9,386 nucleotides of DNA from Actinomycetota bacterium (GCA_016783995.1 JADHVN010000050.1:1-9386), one strand, 5' to 3'; positions 1-6,326 are shown, numbered from the stretch's first letter. Made by a program: numbers and translations. The notes: generated by a model from the letters alone, not told the origin.

Positions 1-2674
1 TCTGAAGCAGAACGGATACAATTATTGCCAGATTAAGAAATTTATTTTCAAAAATATGCTTTCTGAATATACCCTTATTTTCAAACCTGAAATTGAATGT
101 ATGAAGCAGCTGGGTTATCACCAAAGTGGTAAAAACAGAAGTCTGAAAGATTTCCCTGTCATGGAGGAGATCATGGTTATTGAAAAATAAAGGACCGGCA
201 AAATATATAAAAAGTGCCCCGGAAGTTAAAACCAATCCCTGCCATAGGATCATTATAAGCCCTCTTCTGCTTAAAATCTGTTCCTTTCTTTTAGAAGCCT
301 TCCTGTCCATAATGTTTTTTTCAGGTGGGTCTATTCCCAGTGCCATTGCCGGAAGACCGTCAGTTACCAGGTTCATCCACAGGATTTGTACCGGCAGCAG
401 TGGTATGTAAAGGAGTCCTCTTTCTCCAGTTATAAGGTAGAATATATAGTCACCCACTACTATGGAAATAAACATCAGAAGCACTTCTGAAATATTGCAC
501 GACAGCAGGAATAATATAAATTTTTTAAGGTTATCATATATTACCCTTCCCTGTTTTATAGCCTTTACTATGGTTGCAAAATTATCATCGGTTAGAATCA
601 TGTCACCTGATTCTTTGCTAACGTCGGTTCCTACAATACCCATAGCCACACCGATATCGGCCTTTTTTAGCGATGGAGCATCATTTATTCCGTCGCCTGT
701 CATAGCCACTATATGCTGGTTTTTCTTTAAAGCTTCAACAATACCTACTTTATTAGAAGGGGAGACTCTGGCAAAGATTCTTATATATTCTATTTGTTTT
801 TCAAGCTCCTCTTTGGTCATAAGGTCAAATTCTGTGCCATCAATAATTTTATCTTTCGGACCAAGTATTCCCAGCTCTTCTCCAATAGCCCTTGCGGTTA
901 GTTTATGGTCTCCGGTTACCATAATGATTTTAATATTGGCTCTCTTGCATTTTTCAATGGCATCATATACTTCCGGCCGCGGTGGATCGATCATTCCTAC
1001 TATACCCAGATATACCAGATCTTCTTCCACCTCTTTTATTCTTTCTTCGTCAGGGAGCTCGTCCAGATACTTGAAAGCAAAAGCCAGATTCCTCATTGCT
1101 TTGCCGGCAAGTGTATGATTATTTTCAATGATTTTTTCTTTATCGGAATCAGTTAAATTTTCCATTCTACCATTTTTAATTATTCTGGTGCATTTCCCTG
1201 CAATTACCTCAGGAGCTCCCTTTGAAAAGAGTATATATCTTTGATTACGGTGATTATCGCCGGATGGTATTTTATTGATGGTGGTCATCATTTTGCGTTC
1301 AGAATCAAAAGGTTCTTCCAGTTTTCGGGGATAATCTTTTTCTAGTTTGTTTTTATCTATTGAATAAAAACTGCCCATTTCAATAAGTGCGGCTTCTGTT
1401 GGATCTCCGGTAATCTGCCCGGTTTCCTTATTTATGTAATATGCATCATTGCAGAGAACAGCATTATCAATTAAAAGTTTTAGTGCGCTGTCGCTGTCTA
1501 AATTCTCTACAGTTAAAGTTTTTTTACTGCTATTACTGTCTGCTTTATTATATCTTTCGATGAAATTATTATAATCTTTAACCTCTTTTAAGCCTGAATA
1601 GATTTTTCTTACCATCATTTTATTTTTAGTAAGAGTTCCGGTTTTATCGGTACAGATAACGGATACACTACCGAGAGTTTCAACAGAGCTTAATTTTCTG
1701 ACTATAGCGTTATTCTTTGCCATTCTCTGAACTCCAAGCGCCAGGGATACTGTAACTATAGCAGGTAAACCTTCAGGTATGGCAGCAACTGCCAGCGCTA
1801 CTGCAACAAGGAGCATCTGGGCAACCGAATTACCTTTTAATATCCCTGATAAAAAGACAACCGCACTTACTGCCAGGCATATTATTCCTATTTTTTTACC
1901 CACAGTTTTTAATTCAATCTGAAGAGGAGTAAGCTCTTCTTCCTCCTGAACCATACTTGCTATTTTACCAATTTCAGTACTCTGTCCCGTGTCTGTGACA
2001 ATGGCAATACACCTACCCTTGACAATATTGGTGCTGCTAAAGAGCATATTTTTTTTATCACCAAGTGGAATATTTACTTTACTTAAGAGTGTGGTTATTT
2101 TATTGACTGGCAGGGATTCACCGGTGATAATTGATTCGTTGGCCTGCAGATTTATCTGGTCTATAATTCTGCAATCTGCCGGTACAAGGTCACCTGCAGT
2201 TAATTTGATAATATCACCGGGCACCAGTTTTTTGGAATAAATACTGCTTTCCTGGCTATCTCTTATAACCAGAGCGCTGGGAGAAGCAAGCTCTTTTAGA
2301 GCCTGAAGGGCTTTTTCAGCGCGGAATTCCTGTATAAAGCCTAAAACCGAATTTATTACCAGTATAATCAGTATTACTATTGCATCGGTGATCTCCTTTA
2401 TAATTATACCGGAGATGAAAGCAGCAGCAATAAGTATCCATATCATAAAGTCATTAAACTGGGAGACGAATATTCTGAAGGGTGTCCTTCCTTTTTTTTC
2501 TTCCAGTTCATTATAGCCATAATTTGTGATCCGGTCTTCTGCCTCTTTTTTACTTAAGCCGGTTTTAATATTGGTTTTAAGGGATTTTACAACTTCTTCG
2601 ATGGACTTTGTGTACCATGATACTTCATTGGAAGAAACAGGATTCAGCCCAGGTTTGTAAGTTTTACTTTTTAT
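1..2674 (-). CDS. SERCA-type calcium-transporting P-type ATPase, C-terminus cut by window edge
   Basis: This is an ATP-driven cation pump of the inner membrane, most likely exporting Ca2+. The frame is open from about 2695 to base 1 and I read it without a stop (891 codons). Numbering from an ATA at 2674, I see the actuator TGES at 184-187, M4 PEGLP with E301, phosphorylation motif DKTGT with D343, nucleotide-domain KGAPE at 485-489, and TGDGIND at 659-665. M5 has N727 and E730; M6 has N768, T771 and D772. These match the Ca2+ ligands of SERCA, apart from M8, where SERCA's glutamate is Q855. About 60 residues (M9-M10) probably lie beyond the window. There is no ATG, GTG or TTG in frame before M1 of the membrane domain. 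The ATA at 2674 is chosen because a GGGGG tract lies 7 nt upstream. The acyltransferase gene lies upstream on the same strand. The family is secure; the ion and the start are inferred. Confidence 0.93.
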   Translation of the reverse strand, partial: MKSKTYKPGLNPVSSNEVSWYTKSIEEVVKSLKTNIKTGLSKKEAEDRITNYGYNELEEKKGRTPFRIFVSQFNDFMIWILIAAAFISGIIIKEITDAIVILIILVINSVLGFIQEFRAEKALQALKELASPSALVIRDSQESSIYSKKLVPGDIIKLTAGDLVPADCRIIDQINLQANESIITGESLPVNKITTLLSKVNIPLGDKKNMLFSSTNIVKGRCIAIVTDTGQSTEIGKIASMVQEEEELTPLQIELKTVGKKIGIICLAVSAVVFLSGILKGNSVAQMLLVAVALAVAAIPEGLPAIVTVSLALGVQRMAKNNAIVRKLSSVETLGSVSVICTDKTGTLTKNKMMVRKIYSGLKEVKDYNNFIERYNKADSNSSKKTLTVENLDSDSALKLLIDNAVLCNDAYYINKETGQITGDPTEAALIEMGSFYSIDKNKLEKDYPRKLEEPFDSERKMMTTINKIPSGDNHRNQRYILFSKGAPEVIAGKCTRIIKNGRMENLTDSDKEKIIENNHTLAGKAMRNLAFAFKYLDELPDEERIKEVEEDLVYLGIVGMIDPPRPEVYDAIEKCKRANIKIIMVTGDHKLTARAIGEELGILGPKDKIIDGTEFDLMTKEELEKQIEYIRIFARVSPSNKVGIVEALKKNQHIVAMTGDGINDAPSLKKADIGVAMGIVGTDVSKESGDMILTDDNFATIVKAIKQGRVIYDNLKKFILFLLSCNISEVLLMFISIVVGDYIFYLITGERGLLYIPLLPVQILWMNLVTDGLPAMALGIDPPEKNIMDRKASKRKEQILSRRGLIMILWQGLVLTSGALFIYFAGPLFFNNHDLLHDREIFQTSVFTTLVITQLLHTFNFRFENKGIFRKHIFENKFLNLAIIVSVLLQ

Positions 2675-2681
2675 TTCTATT

Positions 2682-2686
2682 CCCCC
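2682..2686 (-). promoter_or_regulatory. Shine-Dalgarno GGGGG preceding an ATA start
   Basis: Read on the minus strand, AAAAAGGGGG is followed by 7 nt and then ATA AAA AGT, in frame with the Ca2+-ATPase. It is the only ribosome-binding-like sequence near the N-terminus and decides the proposed ATA start at 2674. A nearer ATA at 2680 would be only 1 nt from the G tract. An in-frame TAA at 2696-2698 closes the frame upstream. Confidence 0.5.
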
Positions 2687-2745
2687 TTTTTCTATTTATC
2701 CGCCAATCACAGAACTGATAAAATTCCGGGTTGCCAGATATTAAA

Positions 2746-2755
2746 GCATATATGC
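2746..2755. repeat. Perfect 10-bp palindrome GCATATATGC, possible operator
   Basis: GCATATATGC is its own reverse complement. It lies in the spacer between the acyltransferase stop and the Ca2+-ATPase, a few bases downstream of the putative -10 at 2768-2773. It could be a repressor site for the ATPase gene. Short AT-rich palindromes also occur by chance. Confidence 0.35.
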
Positions 2756-2767
2756 AAAAGTGAGTAA

Positions 2768-2796
2768 ATTATAAATGAAATGAAACTATTTTTCAC
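2768..2796 (-). promoter_or_regulatory. Candidate sigma-70-type promoter for the Ca2+-ATPase
   Basis: On the minus strand, GTGAAA (2791-2796, four of six matches to TTGACA) is followed after 17 nt by a perfect TATAAT (2768-2773). The -35 element overlaps the end of the acyltransferase gene. Transcription would begin near 2761, leaving a leader of roughly 85 nt before the proposed start. The ATPase could also be read from the acyltransferase promoter, as no terminator is visible between the two genes. Confidence 0.45.
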
Positions 2797-3646
2797 TCCA
2801 GATATCATGAAACATTTCCCATTCGGAAATATTATTTCTGATGTACTTTTCCATAACCTCCAGCACTTTTTCCATATTTTTGTTAATCAATGTTTCTTTG
2901 TCTCCTTCTCTTATCAGGTCAATGGGTTTTTCAATTATCTGAAAATGATTATATTTATCCTTTCTGTAAATGAAGCTCGGTACCAGCGGTGCTCCTGATT
3001 TTAACGCTATCTGTAAAGCACCGGTGGGTAGATACGCAGTTCTGCCGAAGAATTTAAACGGCCTTGCAGCCCGCGCTGTAGGGTCCCAGTCTGATGGTAT
3101 AGCTACTATTTCATTGTTCTTAAGTATTCTAAAAACATTTAGCATCTTGTTTATATAAAGAGTTTTAAATTCTTTTGAAAGTCTATTTGACTCAAAAAAT
3201 TTCCCCACAAGCCTATTTTTTCTAACCAGGCTTAAACCCCATATCTTATATCCTTCTACTGCTATTCTACAGGCACCCCATTCAAAGTTCCCGATATGCG
3301 CTGTAATAATAACTGCACCTCTTCCTTTTTTTAATGCATTATTTAGATGTTCAAGGCCCTCTATTTCCACCCTTTGTTTTAATTTCTCTTTAGAGATAAT
3401 AGGGTGTTTTAAAAAGTCAACAATATTTTTTGCCCAGTTTATAAAAATCCTATTTGCTATTTTATGAATTTTCTTATCATTTATATTAAGGTTGAGTACT
3501 TTTGAAACGTTATTTCTAATAATCTTAACGTTTACACCAGTCAGTATCCATAGTCTGGCACCAAATGTTGCAATGAAGTATGTAACAGGATAAGGAGTTG
3601 CAATAGCAATAAATTCAAGGATTTTATATCCAATATATCCAAGCAT
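2786..3646 (-). CDS. LpxL/HtrB/PatA-family membrane acyltransferase
   Basis: This 286-residue protein belongs to the Lip_A_acyltrans family, which transfers acyl chains to lipid A precursors in diderms or to phosphatidylinositol mannosides in actinobacteria. A hydrophobic N-terminal segment (about residues 1-38) should anchor it to the cytoplasmic membrane. The catalytic HX4(D/E) motif is H117-IGNF-E122. A second conserved block at about 185-225 contains SDWD, FFGR, LPTGALQIA and GAPLVPSF, typical of the family. ATG at 3646 follows AGGAGAG at a 5-nt spacing, so the start is secure. It is divergent from the baeRF gene and is followed on the same strand by the Ca2+-ATPase. The acceptor lipid cannot be told from the sequence, and nothing in the window settles whether this cell makes lipid A. 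A general lysophospholipid acyltransferase role is also possible. Confidence 0.88.
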   Translation of the reverse strand: MLGYIGYKILEFIAIATPYPVTYFIATFGARLWILTGVNVKIIRNNVSKVLNLNINDKKIHKIANRIFINWAKNIVDFLKHPIISKEKLKQRVEIEGLEHLNNALKKGRGAVIITAHIGNFEWGACRIAVEGYKIWGLSLVRKNRLVGKFFESNRLSKEFKTLYINKMLNVFRILKNNEIVAIPSDWDPTARAARPFKFFGRTAYLPTGALQIALKSGAPLVPSFIYRKDKYNHFQIIEKPIDLIREGDKETLINKNMEKVLEVMEKYIRNNISEWEMFHDIWSEK

Positions 3647-3680
3647 TGATACTCTCCTCTCTTTCTTGAATAGATATTGT

Positions 3681-3702
3681 ATAATAATAACAATAATAAT
3701 AA
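3681..3702. repeat. AAT/TTA trinucleotide tract in the acyltransferase leader
   Basis: ATAATAATAAC followed by AATAATAATAA forms a short trinucleotide tract interrupted by one C. It lies between the putative acyltransferase promoter and its start codon, within the expected transcript leader. It may simply reflect an AT-rich spacer, since three-base units outside coding DNA do not shift a reading frame. Confidence 0.5.
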
Positions 3703-3708
3703 ATTTTA

Positions 3709-3737
3709 GTTATAAATTAAAGTTTTTTAAGCAGCAA
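3709..3737 (-). promoter_or_regulatory. Candidate promoter for the acyltransferase
   Basis: On the minus strand, TTGCTG (3732-3737) is followed at exactly 17 nt by TATAAC (3709-3714), five of six matches to the -10 consensus. Transcription would start near 3702, about 55 nt before the ATG. No equally good promoter was found on the plus strand for the divergent baeRF gene. Confidence 0.45.
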
Positions 3738-3757
3738 TGTCCATTGGAATAATAAAC

Positions 3758-3782
3758 ACTGTATTTATCACATTAATACAGT
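3758..3782. repeat. Inverted repeat just upstream of the baeRF ribosome-binding site
   Basis: ACTGTATT (3758-3765) and AATACAGT (3775-3782) are perfect 8-bp inverted arms around a 9-nt loop. The repeat ends 7 nt before the GGAG at 3790-3793. It could be a dimeric regulator's operator or an mRNA hairpin acting on translation of the downstream gene. No U-tract follows, so it is not a terminator. Confidence 0.5.
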
Positions 3783-3804
3783 AGTGAGAGGAGTGGTATT
3801 ATTT

Positions 3805-4962
3805 ATGGCAAATTCAAGCAATAAAGTCTCGGGCCTGGAAGAAATACTAAATTTCGTTCCCACGGGGAAGCTGGTTGTAAGTGTTTATCTTTTAGTAGAT
3901 AGGTCCAGGATTACGAAAAGAGATTACCAGACTAAATTGAATTCCATGATTGCCAGCAGTAAAGAGAAACTGGAGGCTGATACTAATATTGATAAAAGCC
4001 AGAAAAAGGAAGTATTTGAAATCTTTGAAAAAGTGAAAGCTTTTGTAAATGATAAGTTCAGAGCTGATTCAACAAGGACCCTTGCAATTTTTTCTTCAGG
4101 AGATGGCCTGTGGAAAGAATTTAGAATACCCATAATAATGAGATCCAAAATAATTATCGATCCCAAGCCGTATACCCAGAGCATAAGGGCTCTTCTTAAT
4201 AATTCTAAAAAATACGGCGTACTGCTTATTGACAGAGAAAAAGCGCAAATTTATTCTATATATCTTGGTGAAATTAATGAGTATCTCGCAGCTTTTATAA
4301 GTGACGTCCCTTCAAAGGTTAATTTTAAAAGTCAGGCTGTTTTGAGAGAAAGAAAACTGTATGGCAGGTTAGAAGAGAAGTTACATCATTTCTTCAAACT
4401 GGTGAATGACAGGGCAATGGAACTTTTCAAGGAAAAGAAATTTGATTACCTGATTCTAGCAGGAAGGAAAGAAATAATTCCTAATTTTTTAAATTATCTG
4501 CATAGTTACCTGCGGTCAAGACATATTGGCAATATTGATGCTGAGCCGGATTCAAATATTTCTTTAATTAGCAATAAAGCTCAAAAAGTTATTAATGAAT
4601 TTGAGGCTAAAACTAAAGATGACCTGATCGGCAGGCTAATTGATGAATATAACCCGAATGGAATGGGTGTGCTTGGAATTGATGGTACTATAAAATCGTT
4701 ATTAATTGAGAAGATAAGAATTTTAATATATGACAGACAATTTACACACGAAGGTTATATTTGTAATTCATGCCGCTACTTAACTATAGAATATAAAGAT
4801 GGGTGTCCATATTGTGGAGGAAAGCTGGTATTTTATAATGATATAGTTGATGAGATTGTTGAGGATGCTTTAAACCAGGGATGTGAAATAGTGGATATAG
4901 AAGGGAATGAAAAACTAATAAAAGCTGGAAGTATTGGTGCTGTGTTAAGATATAAGTTATAA
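3805..4962 (+). CDS. Bacterial eRF1/Pelota-like protein (baeRF superfamily) with zinc ribbon
   Basis: This 385-residue protein resembles the bacterial archaeo-eukaryotic release-factor-like families, probably family 10. Residues about 10-110 form a variable N-terminal domain. An RNase-H-fold eRF1 domain-2-like segment starts near 137 (YGVLLIDREKAQIYSIYLGE) and runs through a charged helix at about 180-205 into DYLILAGRKE near 214-223. A domain-3-like C-terminal part carries a four-cysteine zinc ribbon (C320-x2-C323, C334-x2-C337) and ends in an L7Ae-like segment. There is no GGQ tripeptide; the stretch where it is expected reads KSQAV. Peptide release as in eRF1 is therefore doubtful, and a role in ribosome rescue or stress is only inferred. 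ATG 3805 has a rather long 11-nt spacing from GGAG. An in-frame GTG at 3784 would lie upstream of that site, so it is less likely. The gene is convergent with nrdR, with an 11-nt gap and no clear terminator. Confidence 0.75.
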   Translation: MANSSNKVSGLEEILNFVPTGKLVVSVYLLVDRSRITKRDYQTKLNSMIASSKEKLEADTNIDKSQKKEVFEIFEKVKAFVNDKFRADSTRTLAIFSSGDGLWKEFRIPIIMRSKIIIDPKPYTQSIRALLNNSKKYGVLLIDREKAQIYSIYLGEINEYLAAFISDVPSKVNFKSQAVLRERKLYGRLEEKLHHFFKLVNDRAMELFKEKKFDYLILAGRKEIIPNFLNYLHSYLRSRHIGNIDAEPDSNISLISNKAQKVINEFEAKTKDDLIGRLIDEYNPNGMGVLGIDGTIKSLLIEKIRILIYDRQFTHEGYICNSCRYLTIEYKDGCPYCGGKLVFYNDIVDEIVEDALNQGCEIVDIEGNEKLIKAGSIGAVLRYKL

Positions 4963-4973
4963 TACAAACGGTT

Positions 4974-5429
4974 TTATTTTGATTTTTGCAATTCCGATAA
5001 TTCTTTGGTAAATTGCTTGATGCTATCGAATTGCTTGTAAACAGAAGCAAATCTAATATATGCAACTTTATCCAGGTTCTTTAATCTTTTAAGAACAAGG
5101 TTCCCTATTTCTTTAGATTGGATTTCATTGGAAGGCATATTGGAAATTTCGTTTTCTATATCGTCTACAATTTTATTTAGTACTTCTGTGCTTATGTTTC
5201 TTTTTATACATGCCCTGATTAATCCGCTGAGTATCTTATTTCTGTCAAAAGGCTGTCTTGTATTATCTTTCTTTATAACTGCGATGGGCTGATTTTCCAG
5301 CCTTTCATAGGTTGTAAACCTTTTACTGCATTTTTCGCACATTCTTCTTCTTCTGACACTATCATTAGAATCAGTTAATCTGGAATCTATAACCCTTGTA
5401 TCAGGGTTCGAGCAGTAGGGGCATTTCAT
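4974..5429 (-). CDS. nrdR: Transcriptional repressor NrdR
   Basis: This 151-residue protein has the usual NrdR length and architecture. NrdR senses the ATP/dATP balance and represses ribonucleotide reductase operons by binding paired NrdR boxes. The N-terminal zinc ribbon has C3-x2-C6 and C31-x2-C34, with the family-typical PDTRVIDSR and RRRR...CEKC...RFTTYE segments between and after them. The ATP-cone starts near residue 49 (IAVIKKDNTRQPFDRNKI) and extends to about 139, including KVAYIRFASVY. ATG 5429 is used; its AAGGGA site lies inside the last codons of plsY. The start is 3 nt after the plsY stop, so the two genes are almost certainly cotranscribed and translationally coupled. No ribonucleotide reductase gene is present in the window, so its targets must lie elsewhere. 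Confidence 0.97.
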   Translation of the reverse strand: MKCPYCSNPDTRVIDSRLTDSNDSVRRRRMCEKCSKRFTTYERLENQPIAVIKKDNTRQPFDRNKILSGLIRACIKRNISTEVLNKIVDDIENEISNMPSNEIQSKEIGNLVLKRLKNLDKVAYIRFASVYKQFDSIKQFTKELSELQKSK

Positions 5430-5432
5430 TTT

Positions 5433-6080
5433 TTACATTCCCTTGAAAAATGGTTTAAATATTTTTTTAACTACCGGGCTTACATCTTTTCTTTTTTCAG
5501 TATAGTATGATTTTATAAAGCTGTAGCATTTTATACTGTACACTATGGTTACAAGGAACCCAAAAATAACCCACCAGAAGCTTCCTTCGTAAACCCAGAG
5601 AAAAAAAGAGAAGAAAAAGAATCCGATGGCAGTTCCAAGATAAGAATCCTTGAGAATGAACAAAGCAACAGGTATAAATAGAAGGTAAAGAAAAAGGAGT
5701 GATGGCGGTGACAGGTAAAGTAACCCGCCTAAAAATGTTGAGACTCCTTTTCCACCTTTAAAACTGATGTATACCATCCAATTATGTCCTATCACTGCAA
5801 ATACAACAGCAAGCAGTGGGATAAAAATATTATAATCTGAAAATCTACTGGCAAGGTAAGCCGCCAGTGCTCCTTTCCCAATATCAGTAATTATTACTAT
5901 CACTCCTGCGAATTTACCTACATTTGTGATTGTGTTCATCCCACCAACATTTCTGCTTCCAATCTTTCTTATATCAATGCCTTTTATTTTTCCGGCAATA
6001 TACGCGGATGGGAAGGAGCCAATGAGATATGATGCCAGTAGAATAACTATAGTATTTAAGTAAAAATTTTGAAGAATCAT
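5433..6080 (-). CDS. plsY: Acyl-phosphate:glycerol-3-phosphate acyltransferase PlsY
   Basis: PlsY is an integral membrane enzyme that transfers the acyl group of acyl-phosphate (made by PlsX) to glycerol-3-phosphate, giving lysophosphatidic acid, the first step of phospholipid synthesis. The 215-residue protein is hydrophobic throughout. It shows GSFPSAYIAGK at 21-31, motif 1 as GSRNVGGMN at 41-49 (more often GSGNxGATN), DIGKG at 66-70, GHNW at 98-101 and FKGGKGVST at 107-115. The start is ATG 6080, preceded closely by AGGAGA. An in-frame TTG at 6104 lies upstream of that ribosome-binding site and is rejected. The gene is first in a two-gene unit with nrdR and is divergent from pstS across about 245 bases. 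The C-terminal part after residue 185 is basic and presumably cytoplasmic. Confidence 0.96.
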   Translation of the reverse strand: MILQNFYLNTIVILLASYLIGSFPSAYIAGKIKGIDIRKIGSRNVGGMNTITNVGKFAGVIVIITDIGKGALAAYLASRFSDYNIFIPLLAVVFAVIGHNWMVYISFKGGKGVSTFLGGLLYLSPPSLLFLYLLFIPVALFILKDSYLGTAIGFFFFSFFLWVYEGSFWWVIFGFLVTIVYSIKCYSFIKSYYTEKRKDVSPVVKKIFKPFFKGM

Positions 6081-6157
6081 ACGTCTCCTATAGTTTATTG
6101 ACAATATAAATTACAGTTGAACAGTAAAATTAAAAGTTATCTACTAATAATAAAGTG

Positions 6158-6186
6158 ATTATATCATAAAGAAAATTCATTAAAAA
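6158..6186 (-). promoter_or_regulatory. Weak candidate promoter for plsY-nrdR
   Basis: Read on the minus strand, a perfect TATAAT (6158-6163) is preceded at 17 nt by TTTTTA (6181-6186), only three of six matches to a -35 box. The transcript would carry about 70 nt of leader before plsY. In such AT-rich DNA the assignment is tentative. Confidence 0.35.
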
Positions 6187-6197
6187 ATGATAATGTA

Positions 6198-6225
6198 TTA
6201 ACCAGATATTAAAAATACTTTTTTT
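6198..6225 (+). repeat. Three TT-rich hexamers at 11-bp period, possible activator site
   Basis: TTAACC (6198), TTAAAA (6209) and TTTTTT (6220) begin exactly 11 bp apart, and the last occupies the -35 position relative to the TATAAT at 6242. Bacillus PhoP binds TT(A/T)ACA-like direct repeats with this kind of spacing upstream of pst. The match is loose and the region is AT-rich, so this is a suggestion based on position ahead of a phosphate operon. Confidence 0.25.
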
Positions 6226-6241
6226 ATTGAAATAGATTCTC

Positions 6242-6247
6242 TATAAT
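6242..6247 (+). promoter_or_regulatory. Candidate -10 element of the pst operon promoter
   Basis: A perfect TATAAT on the plus strand lies in the pstS upstream region. No TTGACA-like hexamer sits 16-18 nt upstream (the bases are a T tract), which is what an activator-dependent promoter would look like. A TTGAAA at 6227-6232 is only 9 nt away, too close to act as its -35. Transcription would start near 6254. Confidence 0.4.
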
Positions 6248-6268
6248 ACCCTACAGAATATACTAATT

Positions 6269-6281
6269 TTTAACTGTTAAA
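6269..6281. repeat. 13-bp palindrome TTTAACTGTTAAA, possible operator
   Basis: TTTAACTGTTAAA is perfectly symmetric about its central T. It lies about 15-27 nt downstream of the inferred pst transcription start and 18 nt before the ATG mini-ORF. The position suits a repressor site. The regulator is not identifiable from the window. Confidence 0.4.
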
Positions 6282-6299
6282 CTTTTTCCGGATAAGAAA

Positions 6300-6323
6300 A
6301 TGAATAAGAACTACAGGGAGTAA
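6300..6323 (+). other. Seven-codon mini-ORF in frame with pstS
   Basis: ATG at 6300 reads MNKNYRE and meets TAA at 6321-6323. It is in the same frame as pstS, and the TAA ends 3 nt before the ATA proposed as the pstS start. The pstS Shine-Dalgarno GGGAG lies inside it. It may be a leader peptide that couples translation to pstS by reinitiation, or the original pstS start separated from the gene by a nonsense mutation or sequence error. Upstream ribosome-binding sequence is weak (CCGGA at 8 nt). Confidence 0.45.
6316..6320 (+). promoter_or_regulatory. Shine-Dalgarno GGGAG preceding an ATA start of pstS
   Basis: GGGAG is followed by 6 nt and then ATA ATA AGA AAA, in frame with the PstS signal peptide. 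Between the in-frame TAA at 6321 and the lipobox there is no ATG, GTG or TTG. An ATT at 6342 lacks a properly spaced site, so the ATA at 6327 is the best supported start. Confidence 0.5.
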
Positions 6324-6326
6324 AGA

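Noticed and set aside
462..1118. Long plus-strand reading frame inside the Ca2+-ATPase gene
   Set aside because: It is the antisense of conserved P-type ATPase motifs, with low-complexity Ser/Ile-rich translation and no recognisable domain.
3756..3785. NrdR box upstream of the baeRF gene
   Set aside because: ACACTGTATTTATCAC lacks the symmetric ACAC...GTGT structure and there is no second box at the usual spacing.
3784..3804. GTG 3784 as the start of the baeRF gene
   Set aside because: It lies before the GGAG site and has no ribosome-binding sequence of its own; it also partly overlaps the hairpin's 3' flank.
4963..4990. Bidirectional terminator between the convergent baeRF and nrdR genes
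   Set aside because: There are T tracts but no convincing GC-containing stem in the short gap.
5433..6104. TTG 6104 as the start of plsY
   Set aside because: The AGGAGA site lies downstream of it and just ahead of ATG 6080, which is the better start.
6111..6127. Enterobacterial-type Pho box in the plsY-pstS spacer
   Set aside because: The two ACAGT copies are 8 bp apart, not the 11 bp expected for CTGTCAT repeats.
6321..6323. Reassignment of TAA as a sense codon to explain the pstS 5' end
   Set aside because: nrdR, plsY, baeRF and pstA all end at TAA at the expected lengths, so TAA works as a stop here.
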